64,000 bases of DNA from Tillus elongatus (lineage: Eukaryota > Arthropoda > Insecta > Coleoptera > Cleridae): the NCBI GenBank assembly GCA_964006375.1, contig OZ023265.1:150078769-150142768 (forward strand), given 5' to 3'. Under the pieces are notes generated by a model. It was given only the letters and a program-made list of their open reading frames with translations. It had not been told where the DNA came from and ran no database searches. Both the position numbers and the translations under genes were made by a program. This document shows, in pieces, positions 49,926 through 62,067 of this stretch (its first letter is position 1; each line of letters opens with the position of its first letter).

Positions 49926-51115
49926 AAATCTCGACGCAGCAAGTGCGGTATGGAAGTGAATTTTCATTAAAATGTTTTCAATAGCAAATATTAGGTCTCT
50001 CTAATGCGAGCAGGCATCAGTCTGGTTACCGGTATAGCCTATATAGTAGAAACAATGTACCATATTTTATCAGAAGAACTTATTATTTGAAAATGTAAAA
50101 AAAAAATCCGAAAATAAGCTTTAAATGTTTCCGAGAAAACTGGCAAACCAACAAACCTTAGGTTAATAGCGAATTAAGTTGTTGAAATTTGAAGCATTTT
50201 ATGAAACTTCGCTACCCAGATTGCGTCTCTACTTTTTTTTCTTAAAAACATACATCATATTTTGATATGCAAAAATGCAATAATATTAGGATGTTCAAAA
50301 AAAAAATTTTAGGGATCACCAACGACGTATGGGCCATCCTGTGATGGTCAAAATAATTTTATAAGATGCAGCTCAAGACACCCTATAATTAACGTATACA
50401 ATTTTTTCTCGTATCTTGTATAATAACAATTATATTGCGCTTTAGCGTACAAATGCGCCAGCCTGTATATATGTAAACAGATAAAAACGGATAATATGGA
50501 TTCCAGGGCGCCTCATTTGAAGAAATCTTTTTAAAATTCAAAAGTCGCGGTCTCATTAACGAATTTTTTATATGAAAATTAGCTAAAAATTATAGACCTT
50601 TAAACCATAAACTCAACTAAAACTACCGACAAAGCATCAGAGAAAGGGTCTAGTTAAAATGAATTTTCTGTAAGTATTTTAGTAAAATGAAGGACAATGA
50701 TACGGTTGAAGCTGAAACTTAAGAGTTTCTTCTTGCGACATTTTCGTTACATAATCCGTATTTGTTTCGGGTTTTTTGCCTAAATATTGCCAATTTTGAC
50801 GTTTTAAATCGTGACTTTTACGTTTTGAGGAAAACCACATTTTTTTCCTTTAAATGGCCATAACTTGTTTGTCTTTTAACTTACAGAGATAAATTTTGGT
50901 ACATGATTCCCTCTTTGTAATACAAACAAGAGTGTTAAATTTGGTTGCCCTTGCTTTGTTATTTCCGAAAGAAAACACAAAATTTTCCATGAACACATTG
51001 GCCGATTTTCCTGGGTAACGATTTATCCAAGGCACTTGCATAAGGATGGTACTCACCAAATTTGATCAAAATTGGCACATAATTTTTTGAGTTATCGGTG
51101 TGACAGGGATATAAG

Positions 51116-51117
<2 letters not shown>

Positions 51118-51204
<87 letters not shown>
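51118..51204. repeat. (TA)n microsatellite
   Basis: Pure TA array inside composite copy 3. Confidence 0.97.
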
Positions 51205-51207
<3 letters not shown>

Positions 51208-51224
51208 ACTGACCCCGGGTATGT

Positions 51225-52148
51225 GTTCAGCAGTTGTGTTTCATACGCTCTGTTTTTAAGGTATCCCCATAAAAATAAATCAAGAGGTGTAAGCTCTGGT
51301 GATCTAGTGGGACATTCTACAAAACCTCTTCGTCCAATTCAGCTTTGTGGAAAGACTTCGTGTAAATACTCCTGTACTTAAATAGCAAATCGGGGCGGTG
51401 CACCGTTTTGTTGAAACCATATCCTTTCATGGGGAATATTAGGATCCATTACATTTGGATACAATTGTGATAACATTGGGACAACCTGCTCTCTTAGCAT
51501 TTCTAAATATCTTGGACTGTTTAGATTTCCTATAAAAACAGGTCCAACTACGTGATCATCAATGATACCAGCTGATCAAACGTTCAACTTCTGAGGACGC
51601 AGAGTGTGTGTTTGTCGCAACCAGTGGGGGTTTACGTCAGCCCAGTATCTGCAATTTTACCTGTTTACATCGCCATTCAAAAAAAAATGTTGCTTCATCG
51701 GAAAACAGAACATCAGCAGAAGAAATAACATTTCTATGTAACATGTCCAGCAGTTCTTTACAAAATTGCAATCTTCTATCAGAATCACCGTCCATCAACT
51801 CTTGGACGTGTTGTAGTTTATAGGGATGCATTTTGTTTTGTTTTTAAGACACCTGAAAACTGTTGATTGACTAACATCATTTTCACGTGCAACTTGACTG
51901 GTAGAAGTTGTTGGTTCTTCTTGAAAGGCCAAAAAAATATTGAGTTTTACATCTTCTTTAACAAACTTGGGTCTCCTAGGCAGTGGTTTAACATGTCCAT
52001 AATCACGAAACTGTAAATGTATCTTAGACACAGTTCCCTGAATTAGTGGGGGCAAATCTGGATGTTTTTCATTAAATAGGTTAACAACTTGTGCCTGTGT
52101 TCTGCACATATCACCATACCCAATCATCATTAATATTTCTGTTCGCAT
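51225..52148 (-). pseudogene. DD41D-type mariner transposase inserted in the composite repeat
   Basis: Starts MRTEILMMIGYGDMCRTQAQVV (ATG 52148) with a two-part helix-turn-helix (second part SQVARENDVSQSTVFRCL, about 51870). The frame shifts near 51830 and continues with RRLQFCKELLDML and VLFSDEATFFFEW (first Asp, about 51700). The second catalytic motif reads WFQQNGAPP, with Asn for Asp (about 51405), and the third SPELTPLDLFLWGYLKN keeps Asp (about 51280); their 41-residue spacing is preserved. Stops occur between them. The copy interrupts the TAGG/CCTAG part of a TA-core repeat tail and so is younger than it. Confidence 0.85.
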
Positions 52149-52777
52149 AGTTTCAATTAAGTATCGCGTTATTAGACCAAAAATTAATTAAAATTGTCGG
52201 AACAAAATTACGACTAATTTATTAGGAGACCATGCATTCAACACAATACACCACTGCTAGTTAGCACTCATTTGAGGAAATGTTTTCGAAATTCAAAAGT
52301 CAGGATCTCATTGGTGAATTTTTTTAAAGAAAATTCACTAAAAGCTTTGGTGACAAAATTTTGTACGTAGGTTTAGTATATAAAAAGTAAACTATATACC
52401 AAAATTTGTATCTCTATGTCACATCAACAAAAAGTTATGGGCAATTAATAAAAAATGTTTGGTGCCAGATCATTTGTATGAAAATTCACTACCATAACGC
52501 GCTTGCTGCGTCCAGACTTTTCTATATTTCGAAAGGAGTGTATTTTTGACTATAAATAAATAAATGAGTTGGCAAAATTGTTATATTTCGCCTTGAGACT
52601 CTGAGACAATACGATGTCTAACTTTTTAGGGGCCACCTATAATAAAAAAATGTTCGATATATCTTATCCAAAATTCTTTAAAGTACTTATTTAAAGGCTG
52701 GTGTTTACCAGTGTATTTAATTGCATTATACACCTATCTATACACATTGTACTAATTTGTGTTATATCATGTTCCAG

Positions 52778-52864
52778 GATTGGTTCTCGCGCCAACAGCT
52801 GGTGATCATAGTCCTGTTCGTCAATATCTCCCTGGCCATTATGTTCTTCAAGCTGCTGACATAG
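52778..52864 (+). CDS. terminal exon: C-terminal membrane anchor and stop of the host gene
   Basis: Begins after TTCCAG (52772-52777) in phase 0 and encodes 28 residues then TAG (52862-52864). After DWFSRQQ, a hydrophobic run of about 17 residues (LVIIVLFVNISLAIMFF) ends only four residues from the C terminus (KLLT), the layout of a tail-anchored membrane protein with its bulk in the cytosol. Joined to the exon at 7878-8078, it follows the polar helix closely. The high GC and codon quality against an AT-rich background support real coding. The protein family is not recognised. Confidence rests on matching phases, consensus splice sites and the sensible product. Confidence 0.7.
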   Translation, partial: DWFSRQQLVIIVLFVNISLAIMFFKLLT

Positions 52865-54490
52865 TACAGGTTGAGCGTCTTCATACGACGCTGACTTGGG
52901 CTATCATTACACAACTTTCTACCACTAGACAATGGATGAAAACATTAAAAGGACTAATTTTTACACGCAGGAAAAAGATTTTTACATAAGCTGAAGAATC
53001 AGCTTGGGAATTCGCGCGTTTGTGTACGTTGTGGTGTATCGAAACACCACATGTTCGGTCTATTTGTATACCCAGGTCTAGGTTGACAAAATTGCGTGAT
53101 AATGTGTTTTGAGACTTTATGCAATCGCTGTTGGAGTTTTTAAAGATTTTATCTATTTGGTTGTTTGTTTTTCTTGTTCTTTTACTTTGTACTTATATTA
53201 TATATATAGCGCATGCTCTACATATTTATAGGTACTGGCTTACATTGTTGATCATCTTCTGGTGATTCTTTCTAAGAATACACATGTTGACATAATTTAT
53301 TACATCACTTTAAGTCTTTAAATATAAATTGTTGTACATCCAAAAAAGTAAACAAAAGGTGGAAACTTACCTTAATTGAAACTCTTTAACGTAAAAGTCT
53401 AATTTTTAATAAATAGCAATCGACAGTGTGGAATCTGATACAATTTGAATTTTTAAATGGATATATACCTATGACCAAATGTAGCTTTTTATGCAAGAAA
53501 AAGTAAAATAAAATATCGCTTAAAGCTTTGAGGATCTAATTGATTAAAAAATGTACATATTTAGTATCTATCACATAGAATGTGGTTGTATATATATGAA
53601 GAAAACCACTTATTATCAAAGGGGTATCAAGATGTAATTAATAATTTGTGATTCCCCGTGTTTATCTTGAAGCTGTAATATTAAATTATGTCATAATGTT
53701 TGTCTTTGTGTATTTTAGATGAATCATACAGAAGTCATTTGTTTTAAATAATTTAGTAAGTGTAAGGTCAGCCCAAGTGTTAAGTATACCTATTTATAGT
53801 TTTTCAAATGGACTCCAACTCCCAAAGTAAATGAACAAGGTGAACAAACAAACCAAAAATAATTTATTGTATTTGACTTGTTGTAAACGTTAGAGGCAAA
53901 ATATTTAGTTGTTAGCTTTACATTTCTAAAATATCCTGACCAATAATGATCCCGCATTTTGCGTATAATTGTATAGGTATAAATATGTTACTTGTAAATT
54001 ATACATTATGACTTTGCTAATGTAATTATACAATGTGGGTTCATTATTTTTGCGCCCACAATAATTCTTACTTTTGATGTGTAATACATAGACGATGTAG
54101 ATGCTCAGTATAAATTGTATATATAATATGTTAATATTTTTCCATTAAGATTAAGAAAACATATAGTTGGATCAGGACTACATTCTTAAAGATATGAGAG
54201 GATTATATTCAAGTTGTAAGGCAGTTTGCATATGAAAAGTCTTTAACGTCTTGGCAGAAAATTAGACTAACTTTTTACTATTTAATCCCTTTTTCCATTA
54301 CCTAATATTAAGGTCAGGCTAAAGCTTGTGTCAAACTTATGTGATGTATATAATTATAGATACACAACAAGAAACTGAAGAAAGCATTCTAGTACGACGG
54401 CAATATAATGTAAAACAAGATATAACATGATTTGCAACTAATAACCTAACATAAAAACAAAAATAAAAGACAAAGAAAGATGTGCACTTT
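52865..54490 (+). other. 3' UTR and downstream flank of the host gene
   Basis: Free of the repeats that fill the intron. Polyadenylation signals AATAAA occur at 53408-53413, 53507-53512 and 54462-54467; I cannot tell which is used. The mariner-like element at 54494 marks the outer limit of unique sequence. Confidence 0.5.
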
Positions 54491-54493
54491 GTA

Positions 54494-55725
54494 CAGGCTG
54501 GCGCAGAGGAAAAGGATGTTTTTTCACTTAAGCATAACATTGTTTATTTTCAAGATAAATTTTATATAAATACAGCTAAATGAGGACTCTTAATTATTAG
54601 TGAAAAATAATGTCAGTCATGTCTCGTCATTTTTTGCGGTCGCAGATATTATGCAGAAAGTTGTGCATCACTCTCGCAACCATTTCCTCTGGTACTCCTG
54701 CGATCCCTTGACGAATAGCAACTTTCAGTTAATGTATCGTACGGGATGTGTTTGCGCACATTCTAGACTTAAGGTAAAAGAAAGTCGCATGCAGACAAAT
54801 ACGGAAACCATGGGAGCCAAGAAACATTGCCGAAACGGGAGAACACATGTTAAGGAAATATTCCATTGATGATTTCACCATGTGAGCTGTCGAACAGTCT
54901 TTTTGGAACCACAGTAGTTCTCCTATGTTTACTTGTCGCCGTTGAAGTTGTGATAATAAAAAATTTTGTAACGTGTGAACATAATGTGCCGAAGTTACTG
55001 TTCCTGCTTTTTCCTCCTATTCAGAAAAGTAATAAGGACCAACAATCCTTAATTTCGACAGTCCGCACCACCATGTCACTGTTGCACTATGGAGAGGTCT
55101 TTAGTGCAGCTCCCGTGCATTCTCTGTAACCCATAGCACCTACAGGCCTGCTCGTTTACATATCCGTTTAAATGAAAATGTGCTTCGTCACTTATCAATG
55201 TCACGGCATCAAGCGCATATTCTCGGCAAAATCCCTTTCGGTCAGCTGTTGCACAATAACTACTCTATAGGGATGAAATTGCAAATTATCATGCAGAATG
55301 CGTTTTGTAGCGATCCACGGGACATACCCAGAGCCAAAATTTGGCGCCTAGTGAAACGCTTAGGACTAGTAAGAACCGCCATTCTTACTGTTTCAACATT
55401 GCCTGGTGTCCGAACGAAACGGGAAAGGCCAGGCGGTTTCCTCTTCATGGCAGATTCAGTAGTTCGAAATGCTTAAACCCATCGGAGTATTGTGTTGTGA
55501 TCGGAAATTTCCCCTCGGCGCCCAACGTTAAACTGTCAAATGGAAAGACGTTGCAAAGTAATTACAGAATCATTGGTTCTGAAAAAATTGCTCGACGGCA
55601 AACACACGATGCTCCATGGCATTGCATTACCTGAGCTGTTCGTGGACGGAGCGGTATGGTTGCCACCCCTCTCTTTGCAAAATACTAATAATTCAAAAAA
55701 CATGTGTTTCCTCTGCTCCGCTCTG
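54494..55725 (-). mobile_element. 1.23 kb mariner-like element with TA duplication
   Basis: Left end TA-CAGGCTGGCGCAGAGGAAAA, right end TTTCCTCTGCTCCGCTCTG-TA; the ends pair imperfectly over about 20 bases. A minus-strand transposase pseudogene fills the element. It lies at the edge of the host gene's 3' region. Confidence 0.75.
54597..55617 (-). pseudogene. mariner-like transposase, heavily mutated
   Basis: Starts MEHRVFAVEQFFQ (ATG 55617), frameshifts near 55570, then KRKPPGLSRFVRTPGNVETVR (about 55450-55390), SPKRFTRRQILALGMSRGSLQ (about 55360-55300). After several stops it has ENARELH and RPLHSATVTWWC (about 55110-55060), LLWFQKDCSTAH (second catalytic Asp kept, about 54910), and FRICLHATFF where the third Asp motif (CDFF) should be. 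The C terminus reads GIAGVPEEMVARVMHNFLH (about 54705-54645) and stops at 54597. The reading is consistent with a DUF4817-type mariner-like transposase about 340 residues long. The third catalytic Asp is lost. Confidence 0.8.
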
Positions 55726-55949
55726 TATATAAAATAAAAGAAATCTCCAATACAGAAGACATCAGCGGAACTACCTAAAATAGCTCTAATTAGAATAATT
55801 ACACCAATCATGTTGATCAAGTGGTGAAAACACTGGTGCTGTAAGAAATGAAGGATTTGAACAATTACAAGCATCTAATAAATACGTAACCTGTAAAATA
55901 AAAAATTACAGAACCTAAAATACATCTTAAATCATTAAAAAGTTATATT

Positions 55950-56890
<941 letters not shown>

Positions 56891-57589
56891 AACAACATTT
56901 TAAGTTACACTGACGCTTAAATTTCTATTACGTATTTTATCATGGTGTTTCGCGTCAAACGTTTCTCCTTATTGTATTACTTTCATTTAATTAATTCAAC
57001 TGATATAATTTTCAACAGTAGGAAAAAAACGTTTGAAAATAAGATTACCGAATTTTGCTTCTATATAAAACCACTCTGGATTAAATTTGATTTTCACTCC
57101 ATCTTTGGCTATTTTTTTTATAATATACATACTTTTGAGCAAATTATTAAGTAAAGAAAAATTGTGTTAATATTAAAATAAAAAGACCCATCAAAGCCCA
57201 GAAAATTAAAGTAATATATAATCTTAGATAATATATCATTGAAAACCTACTTACAAAAGCAACACATTGGAATGGAAGGTATAAAGCAGGCGATATAGGT
57301 GCCACTGTTTTTATTCAATTTTAGTTATATTTCCAATCTGAAAGCAGCGCCAAAAAGAAACTCAAAGAAATTTGAGTTATTCAGTTTCAACACTAATGAC
57401 TAAAAAAAATGTGAAATTGATTTAAAATGTAAATTGAAATAGAAAGGTATACAAGAACGATATAAGAATTATATTAAAAGGTACAGCTATAAAAGTATAT
57501 AAACAAATCATACAAAACTGGCTAAGAAATGTAATAGAGCCTACCTTAGAAGAAACACAACGGTAAATTCAGAAAAGGTAGGGGTGTTT
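56891..57589. other. non-coding stretch
   Basis: AT-rich with no recognisable gene. Confidence 0.5.
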
Positions 57590-57996
57590 AAGATGACATA
57601 TTTAAAGTGAAACAAATACAAGAAAAAACAATTAGAGACAGGGAAAGGAAAAATGAAAAATTAGAGAAAGGAAAAATGCATTACCTATTTTGCTTTCATA
57701 GTCAAAAAAAAAAAGAAGCTTTCGATGAAATATCAGGAAACATCATATGCAGGATACCAAAACAACTAGGAGTTGATCTGAAGTTGATGGGCATTTTAAA
57801 ATGTTTGTATAAGAGAAATGGATGTTATGGCATCAGTAAGAAAACGAAATCAGAAATATTTACAACAGAAAAAGGATCGACACAAGGGCATGGATTCCAA
57901 TACCTACTATCTAATATATTTGTTGGTCGTATTATTAAGAGATGCCATCAAAGAGCAAAAAACTACATGTGGGTTAGACTAGATGCATTCTCGCAA

Positions 57997-58057
57997 CAAT
58001 TAGAACCGTAGACCGGTTTCGCTCTCATTAGAGCTCTTCAGTACGGCATACTAATTG
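57997..58057 (-). ncRNA. type I hammerhead ribozyme, core intact (unit 1)
   Basis: On the minus strand: outer helix CAATTAG with CTAATTG, inner helix CCGTA with TACGG, CTGAAGA, stem II GCTCT-AATG-AGAGC, GAAA, minimal stem III C-CG-G and GTC. Expected cleavage between 58011 and 58010 (minus sense). Confidence 0.85.
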
Positions 58058-58302
58058 CAGCAAAAATGCACCAAAAATAACACGGCTATCGTATAGCCAG
58101 TCTTAAAACACTAAGTGAGTGGTGAACGTGTCGCCACCTAGTTCGGAACCAAGTACTATGTTGTCACGCCCGCTCAAATAATACAGAGTATTAAAAATAG
58201 AGACGGTATACAACTAACTAACAATTTAAAAAATTGTTAGCCCTGGCCCATTTCTACCCCAATATAGGGACAAAGTATGTAAGACTAGATGCATTCTCGC
58301 AA

Positions 58303-58363
58303 CAATTAGAACCGTAGACCGGTTTCGCTCTCATTAGAGCTCTTCAGTACGGCATACTAATTG
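58303..58363 (-). ncRNA. type I hammerhead ribozyme, core intact (unit 2)
   Basis: Identical to unit 1, offset by exactly 306 bases. Confidence 0.85.
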
Positions 58364-58529
58364 CAGCAAAAATGCACCAAAAATAACACGGCTATCGTAT
58401 AGCCAGTCTTAAAGCGGGCGTGACAACATAGTACTTGGTTCCGAACTAGGTGGCGACACGTTCACCACTCACTTAGTGTTTTAAGACTGGCTATACGATA
58501 GCCGTGTTATTTTTGGTGCATTTTTGCTG

Positions 58530-58590
58530 CAATTAGTATGCCGTACTGAAGAGCTCTAATGAGAGCGAAACCGGTCTACGGTTCTAATTG
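58530..58590 (+). ncRNA. type I hammerhead ribozyme, core intact (unit 3, opposite strand)
   Basis: CAATTAG 58530-58536 with CTAATTG 58584-58590; CCGTA 58541-58545 with TACGG 58577-58581; CTGAAGA 58546-58552; stem II 58553-58566; GAAA 58567-58570; GTC ending at C58576, the expected cleavage site. Confidence 0.87.
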
Positions 58591-59775
58591 TTGCGAGAAT
58601 GCATCTAGTCTTACATACTTTGTCCCTATATTGGGGTAGAAATGGGCCAGGGCTAACAATTTTTTAAATTGTTAGTTAGTTGTATACCGTCTCTATTTTT
58701 AATACTCTGTATTATTTGAGCGGGCGTGACAACATAGTACTTGGTTCCGAACTAGGTGGCGACACGTTCACCACTCACTTAGTACATGTGGGTTACAATA
58801 GGATCGCTAGAACGACCGAGATGAAGTGGGCGTTTACAGATGACGTCATAATTGTGGCTAAAATTGAAGCATACAAAAGTACATGACATCCTGGAAAGAA
58901 GTGCTAAAAGAAAATAACATGATAATAAATAGCAGTAAGACAAAGTGATGACAGTAGCAACAAAAAAAAGTAAATATTCAAATAATAATATTATAAAAAA
59001 TAAAATAAAAACAGCAATTTGGTACGTCAAAATTCACATTAATGTCACTATTGAGGTTTTGGAATCAATTTTTAAAGCTGTTACGTCAAAATTACATCTT
59101 GGGCAAGAACAAGTATAAAACTTATATGTCAAATGATGTGCTGTAAAATTAGTAACAATAAATATTACTATTACTATTATATATTCATTCATGTCACTCG
59201 TTGCATACTACAAATAAGCAGATATTTGTACCTACTTCTATTAAACACAATTTTAATTTGTGCCGTTTCCAATATATAACTGACAAACGTTTCTACTGAT
59301 ATGTGACCACTTAAACTTATCCAAAGTTGTTTTTTCCCGTTGCTCTATCACCAGCATTCAGACAACCACTCTTGAAACTAATCAATACTTTCTGCAAAAC
59401 TCATCATGTCAATTAATTAAACATTTAGCGTTTTTAGTAGAGACACTTTGAAGTGTGTACTTGGCAATACAAATAATAATGATAATATTACTCAGCAAAA
59501 AATACATCCACCTTGTCTACAAAAAAAAATACCTACTAAACTAAAGCACATATAGCAGGAAGCTTAGAGCAACTTGACTAGTTGACTTACTTAGGTACTA
59601 AGGGCAGTGGAAAGAATAGAAAATCTAATGCCAACGCTGTGAGCCATAAATATCTACAGAAAAGATATAACCGACGTACAATAATTATTGTTTATAATAA
59701 AATAGCCTTCCAACCAATACTAGCACATAAATGTGAATCGTTGGTTTTAACAAATAGTAATAAAAGTTGAATACA

Positions 59776-60149
59776 AATACAGATATTCATTTATTTATTT
59801 AAATATACATTACTCAACCATCCCCAAATAGAGAGTAAGCTAGTACACAAAAAGACGTACACAGATAATCTATACAGTCATAACAAATAGCAACATTTCT
59901 CGGTAGACGAGAAACTTAGAACTGTCTATGCAATGATGGAGATACGTTATATCAGAGAAGCAGTGGTTCTTAGTTCTACTTTGCTGCAATTCGGAATATC
60001 TATAGAGCGGTGCACCCTGCTATTGTATGTGGCTCACATTCATACTATTGGCGAATTTAGTCGTACATTGGTCCTAGGAGAAGAGATCTAAAAGTAGTCA
60101 TGAGACCTGCAGGTAATCCTCCGCACTAGAAAAGATTGAGCGTGTAGCA
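59776..60149. other. non-coding stretch
   Basis: No gene recognised; may include the 3' UTR of the following minus-strand LINE. Confidence 0.45.
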
Positions 60150-61380
60150 ACTACGGACAGTCGATATCATGATTAAGCAAGTTCCATACAAATGCTGAAA
60201 TGAAGACAGGTCGTCTGACCTGTAGGGATTCTATGCAGAATAGTTCCAACAAATGCGTCTGGGGCGTGCATGCTGCGAAATAAACACCGTCACCGCTGCA
60301 GACCATCAGTTCTAAGAACCTACGCTGAACAACCTCAAGCACACTTGTGTGTACATAGTGGGGAGACCAAACTACGGACGCATATGCTAGATGAGGTCGT
60401 ACATAGGCATTACTTAATATTGTGAGAGTGCCTGTGTTCTTAAAGGTGGTACAGTTACGTACAACGAAGCTCATAATCCGGGAAGCCTTCGAGACAATAG
60501 ACTATGTGGTTCATGAAAGACAGCTTGCGGTCAAAAACAACAACCAGGTCAGTAAGAATCTCAGCCTTCCGAAGCACAACGCCGCCCAAAGAGTAATTAA
60601 ATTCAATAGGCGAGTGACTTAGACTATGTCATTACATCGCACTTCCGAATGTTGATGGGGAGGCAGTTCATGCAAGGCCATGAATGTATCCTGCTAAGAT
60701 TGTCCTCTAGTTTCACACAGTTTTCTAGATCTTCGATGCTGAGAAAAATTTTCAGATTATCCGCACATAGCAGGTGTGGGACATCTATCACCCCCGGTAT
60801 ATCGTTCACGAACAGATTGGACAGTAGAGGTTCTAAAACGGGCCCCTGGGGGACTCGCAACCACGCCACCACCTCAGTCGATGTACGACGATGGTGTAAC
60901 AAAAAATACCTTATACGTGACAAATACACATGAAAAAATTCCAGAAGATTTTGAGAGAGGCCCATGTGGCACAGCTTATGGTTCAATCGGTCGAAAGCCT
61001 TAGAAAAGTCTAATTAAATTACGTTTGTTTGTGCTCTCATATCGAAATCCGATGAGATATAATCTGTTATCTATACCAGATTGGTGACCCCTCACGAATC
61101 CATGCTCAGCCTGTGATAAGGCTTCTCATAATGAAATACATGATGTCGTTCAAAATGATCTCAAACACCATCGGAAAATTGTACATGAGAGCTACCTGTC
61201 TGTGATTTTCCACCTCCGTTTTGTCGCCTTTTTTAGAGATCGGGACCGATTTCGCCCTGTTCCTGACACTTGGAAATTTTGAGGATTTCAAGGAGATATT
61301 GAAGATCACTGCAAGTGGCTCAACAAGCAATCGTGCACAGTCTTGAACTAGAAACGCAGCGATCTGGTCCGGATATGAAA
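60150..61380 (-). pseudogene. jockey/CR1-like LINE reverse transcriptase relic
   Basis: Minus strand. 61330-61106: IFNISLKSSKFPSVRNRAKSV, SKKGDKTEVENHRQVAL (the KKGDK..NYRP region) and VFEIILNDI. 60986-60624: FHVYLSRIRYFLLHHRRTS, VPQGPVLEPLLSNLFVNDIPG and LLCADNLKIFLSIED, where the catalytic (Y/F)ADD reads CADN, then NCLPINIRKCDVMT. 60474-60151: ILSNAYVRPHLAYASVVWSPHY and VQRRFLELM, the post-RT thumb region. Frames change at least twice. The D to N change in the catalytic box and the missing nuclease show it is inactive. Confidence 0.82.
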
Positions 61381-61758
61381 CCTATGAAAAGTGCAAAACA
61401 GCAAAACGGTTAGGATAAGAAAACATAATAGAAGAATTAGAAGAACTAAAAATCGAAGAACTGAAACTAGAATCGATATAAAAATGTTTAAAAAGAAAGC
61501 AATTAAGTTAAAGGAAATTTGACGAAGGATGGAAGATACACGAATTTTGGAAATACTAATTTAAAAAACGAAAATACGAGGACAACAAAGGGAAAAGCAA
61601 CATGGAATAGCAATACTGCAAAAGTATAATAAAAAAGAAAAACATGGAATTAAGCAAAACTACTGCTGGTGAAAGATAAGAAATTGGTGCAATTGTATAT
61701 TTATGAATGACTGTAAAACGTGACACTCCACACTACACGACAAGATAGAAGGAGAACC

Positions 61759-61760
<2 letters not shown>
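61381..61760. other. non-coding stretch
   Basis: A-rich on the + strand (many GAAAA and AATAG runs); no gene recognised. Confidence 0.45.

Positions 61761-61761
<1 letters not shown>

Positions 61762-61840
<79 letters not shown>
61762..61840. repeat. (TA)n microsatellite
   Basis: Pure TA array forming the 3' tail of the SINE. Confidence 0.97.
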
Positions 61841-61846
<6 letters not shown>

Positions 61847-62067
61847 ATAACACCACAGAAGACAAATTCCACGTAATGGACTTGTTTGGGGGAGGGGGCG
61901 GTCTTACAAACACACATAGACAAAGGATACTGCCCATAACTCATCAGACCTCGGCCTTTCCACATTCTAGTGAAAAAAAACCGACTGTCTGAATACGGGA
62001 CTCGAATCCTCGACCTTGTAATCCGAACTAGACAGGTTACTCGCCCGATCAACTCGGCTGCTTAGCC
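61762..62067 (-). mobile_element. tRNA-derived SINE with (TA)n tail
   Basis: The minus strand starts GGCTAAGCAGCCGAGTTGAT (A box region CCGAGTTGATCGGG), has GGTCGAGGATTCGAGTCCC as a good pol III B box (61997-62015), then an unrelated body and a TA-array tail (61762-61840). The head resembles a serine or leucine-type tRNA. No acceptor stem closes, so it is a SINE and not a tRNA gene. Confidence 0.7.

Larger units (their letters stand above)
49926..52345 (+). repeat. composite TA-core repeat, copy 3, split by a mariner relic
   Basis: Head module at 49926-50240, ACCAACGACGTATGGGCCAT, middle block, TA array 51118-51204, GAAACTGACCCCGGGTATGT. The tail continues only at about 52258 (CTAGTTAGCACTCATTTGAG) after about 1 kb of mariner sequence. 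A separate inverted head (minus strand) lies at about 52480-52515. Confidence 0.78.
57977..58782. mobile_element. retrozyme-like element: tandem plus inverted monomers, 13 bp duplication
   Basis: Flanked by TACATGTGGGTTA at 57964-57976 and 58783-58795 within the interrupted LINE frame; removing the insert and one duplication restores the reverse transcriptase reading. 57977 to about 58412 reads minus and holds the same 128-base block twice without differences (from 57977 and from 58283), giving a 306 bp monomer. About 58413-58782 reads plus and holds 1.2 monomers. Three hammerheads with intact cores are present (57997-58057 minus, 58303-58363 minus, 58530-58590 plus). The internal identity suggests a recent insertion. 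No coding capacity. Confidence 0.87.
57590..59775 (+). pseudogene. LINE reverse transcriptase relic, split by a retrozyme insertion
   Basis: Before the insertion: KKEAFDEISGNIICRIPKQLGVDLKLM (about 57711-57790), YKRNGCYGISKKTKSEIFTTEKGSTQGHGFQ (catalytic QGD region decayed) and LLSNIFVGRIIKRCHQRAKNYMW up to 57970. After it: RTTEMKWAFTDDVIIVAKIEA (FTDD catalytic box at about 58837) and KEVLKENNMIINSSKTK. A C-terminal block, YLGTKGSGKNRKSNANAVSHK with AFQPILAHKCESLVLTN, lies at 59582-59770. DNA between about 58950 and 59570 does not read as part of it. This is an old, truncated non-LTR element; RTE or a related clade is likely. Confidence 0.72.

Noticed and set aside
57977..58782. Calling the element a MITE or a LINE-derived foldback
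   Set aside because: The ends are not inverted copies of each other, the duplication is 12-13 bp, the monomer is tandem and the ribozyme core is intact, which fits a retrozyme better.
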